Source of the DNA: Stieleria marina
Lineage (GTDB): Bacteria; Planctomycetota; Planctomycetia; Pirellulales; Pirellulaceae
Direction: 5' to 3'
DNA: 64,000 bases
Assembly: GCA_007741555.1 (NCBI GenBank)
Contig: CP036526.1
Span: 7,801,719 to 7,865,718 of the forward strand
Below are positions 62,435 through 64,000 of this stretch, one piece after another. Numbering within the stretch: the stretch's first letter is position 1; each line of letters opens with the position of its first letter. A model generated the notes under the pieces. The model worked only from the letters and a program-made list of their open reading frames with translations. It did not search any database and was not told the DNA's origin. A program made the position numbers and the translations under genes.

Positions 62435-63481
62435 ATGTGGATTGTTCGTGCTGTAAAGATCGACGACCTCGACGCGTTGTTTGCGTTGGTCCAATCGGCC
62501 ACGCGTGGATTGACAACCCTGCAACTGGACCGAAACCGCCTGCTTGATCGCATCGAACAATCCGTCTTTGCCTTTTCAAGAACAGGCACCTCGCCACGTG
62601 GCGAACCCTATGTTTTGGTTCTCACCAACGATGAGACAGGCGAATTGGTCGGCACCTCGACTGTCTATACCAAAACGGGCGGCTACCAACCGTTCTACGC
62701 CTATCAAATCACTCATAGCGAACATCACAGTGAGCTGCTTAACATCAGTCACACGCGGACTTCGCTGCAACTGCAACGGATTCATGACGGCCCCAGTGAA
62801 ATCGGCAGCTTGTTTTTGCGTGGCATCTACCGTGGCGAAGGATGGGGACGCTGGCTTTCGCTATCGCGGTTTGCACTGATCGCCATGCGGCCCGGCCGAT
62901 TTGCCGATGGCATGATCGCCGAAATGCGAGGCAGACAGGACAGCGACGGACGAGTCCCTTTCTACGAAGCCATCGCACAGAAATTTATTCCGGTGGACTT
63001 CAACGTCGTCGATACGATGTCGACGATCAGCAAACAGTTCATCGAAGAGATGATGCCGATGCACCCGATCTACCTGGATTTGCTTCCGCAGGAGATCCGT
63101 GATGGCATTGGCAAAGTGCATCGTGAAACCGAGCCTGCGCTCAAGCTGCTCAAATCCGAAGGCTTCAGCGAAACCGATTTGGTCGACATTTTCGATGGCG
63201 GTCCTGTTGTCCGCTGCGAAACCAAGCAGATCAACGCGGTGCGTCGCACTCAACCGTGTCAGATCGCAAAGATCGCTGACCAACCGCTTCCCGGCCGTTC
63301 CGACACGATTTTGTCTAGTGATGCCAACGAATTCACGAGCGTCCTAACCGCGGTGTCCAGCGATGGCGATCAACTGACGATTGACCGCAACGCCGCACTG
63401 GCTCTGTCGCTGGACGTCGGCTCAACCTGCTACACAATGCCGTCACGCCCTGAAATGCCGTCACGCCCCAAGACGACCTAG
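62435..63481 (+). CDS. astA: Arginine N-succinyltransferase
   Basis: A 348-residue enzyme that transfers succinyl from succinyl-CoA to arginine, the first step of the AST arginine-degradation pathway. Recognisable AstA segments: V-R-A-V-K-I-D-D-L-D-A-L near the start, G-L-T-T-L, the G-T-S-T-V-Y region, S-L-F-L-R-G-I-Y-R-G-E-G-W-G-R-W-L-S-L-S-R-F-A-L-I (acyl-CoA site), and the E-M-R-G region. Length matches E. coli AstA (344). A GTG at 62432 directly precedes the ATG I chose; A-A-A-G-G-T-G is the ribosome site. Confidence 0.93.
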   Translation: MWIVRAVKIDDLDALFALVQSATRGLTTLQLDRNRLLDRIEQSVFAFSRTGTSPRGEPYVLVLTNDETGELVGTSTVYTKTGGYQPFYAYQITHSEHHSELLNISHTRTSLQLQRIHDGPSEIGSLFLRGIYRGEGWGRWLSLSRFALIAMRPGRFADGMIAEMRGRQDSDGRVPFYEAIAQKFIPVDFNVVDTMSTISKQFIEEMMPMHPIYLDLLPQEIRDGIGKVHRETEPALKLLKSEGFSETDLVDIFDGGPVVRCETKQINAVRRTQPCQIAKIADQPLPGRSDTILSSDANEFTSVLTAVSSDGDQLTIDRNAALALSLDVGSTCYTMPSRPEMPSRPKTT

Positions 63482-63961
63482 ATCGGTTTTGCGATAAATC
63501 GAATCGAAGATGGACGTTGGCCAAACCGATTGACTGCGACACGAATGCAAGGAATTCCACCGTGCCGCAGTGGTCTGGACCGCGTACGCGCGACGCGGCC
63601 TGCCAGTTGCAAAACTCGACTCGTTTGGCAAATCTTTTGCCATCGCTGCAACCCTCATTCAGATTGCTGCGAATTGCCTCAATCGCGTTAAGCTGAACCG
63701 GTTCTACGCACAGCAACGACGCCTGCCGGACATCTCTTGCCAGACTGCCAAAACCGTCGCATCCAGGCGACTCGCCCAGCATCGGCATAATGAGTCGCTG
63801 CGGAGTGCTTTTGATTTGAAATCAGGTTCTTGATCTAGGCAGGGTCCGTCGCAAACGCTAACCGCGTGGAATGTTTTTGTGTCGAGACGATCGCAACTTG
63901 AAACTCAAAACTGCGACCATCTCTCCACCGATTCTTTGACTAAAAATAAGAGACCCATACC
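63482..63961. other. Intergenic region after astA
   Basis: About 480 bases without a credible gene; short frames on both strands lack family character. A perfect palindrome-like site (63812-63817 with 63819-63824 around one G) lies about 140 bases before the next start and could be an operator. Confidence 0.45.
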
Positions 63962-64000
63962 ATGCGAAATTTGATTCTTGCCTTGGCTGCTGTCGGTATC
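63962..64000 (+). CDS. Start of a probable secreted protein, cut by the right edge
   Basis: An ATG at 63962 opens a frame of 13 codons to the window edge: M-R-N-L-I-L-A-L-A-A-V-G-I. Positive charge then a hydrophobic run is the pattern of a Sec signal peptide. An A-G-A-G-A purine stretch lies about 10 bases upstream. The function cannot be known from this fragment. Confidence 0.6.
   Translation, partial: MRNLILALAAVGI

Noticed and set aside
63570-63833. 87-codon frame downstream of astA
   Set aside because: No ribosome site, no family character, in a region that looks intergenic.
1-64000. tRNA, rRNA, CRISPR, insertion sequence or prophage
   Set aside because: I checked the gaps between genes for cloverleaf-like, repeat-spacer or transposase-like patterns by eye and found none.

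Overview
The window looks like chromosome from a marine planctomycete of the Pirellulaceae (Rhodopirellula-like). The evidence is the set of planctomycete-typical families: planctomycete-type cytochrome c domains fused to other modules, DUF1549/DUF1553 next to DUF1501, PVC-type haem-binding dehydrogenase-like proteins, a DUF1559 pilin-like protein, sulfatases, secreted Gfo/Idh/MocA oxidoreductases and a CHASE2 adenylate cyclase. Base composition is moderate and even. I see no tRNA, rRNA, CRISPR array, insertion sequence or phage gene. Genes are tightly packed, often with 1-4 base overlaps.

Layout. 1-6440 (minus strand): a cytochrome/formylglycine-generating-enzyme-like fusion cut by the left edge, a D-2-hydroxyacid dehydrogenase overlapping a secreted isochorismatase-family hydrolase, and a secreted Gfo/Idh oxidoreductase closed by a strong terminator. 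6602-12590: CHASE2 adenylate cyclase; a divergent pair of overlapping ketosynthases, the first without catalytic residues; an SMP-30-like sugar lactonase with a small partner. 12617-19946: KDG kinase, KDPG aldolase, renal dipeptidase, a secreted sugar isomerase-like protein and a large cytochrome/HEAT protein. 20251-23705: a sodium-pumping decarboxylase in the order gamma, beta, alpha.

23897-25222 is the standout gene. It is one reading frame interrupted by a single in-frame TGA inside a perfect iodothyronine-deiodinase motif (F-G-C-L-T-[TGA]-P-P-F), with a hairpin placed like a bacterial SECIS element. I read it as an exported selenoprotein with deiodinase-like, DsbD-alpha-like and two EF-hand modules.

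25231-40974: a sulfatase, three amidohydrolase domains in two overlapping genes (only one with an intact metal site), a PL14-like lyase, a PLP dehydratase, and a four-gene catabolic operon (PSCyt/DUF1549/DUF1553, DUF1501, sulfatase, ceramidase-like). 40979-45504: CNT nucleoside transporter, citrate synthase, an orphan ParA and a small upstream gene. 45988-50162: a much enlarged Tex/S1 RNA-binding protein with a Gly/Arg-rich tail, and a small overlapping gene. 50208-57046: NhaC antiporter, DD-carboxypeptidase with a peptidoglycan-binding domain, a membrane-anchored MutS-like ATPase, and a multi-spanning protein with an internal 15-bp repeat. 57279-63481: EamA transporter, DUF1559 protein, then M20 hydrolase, class III aminotransferase and arginine N-succinyltransferase, which together suggest an arginine/ornithine degradation route. 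A new secreted protein starts at the right edge.

Together the genes fit a heterotroph living on sulfated and acidic polysaccharides. The sulfatases, lyase, lactonase, KDG kinase and KDPG aldolase fit sugar-acid breakdown. The decarboxylase pump, CNT carrier and NhaC fit a sodium-based membrane economy.
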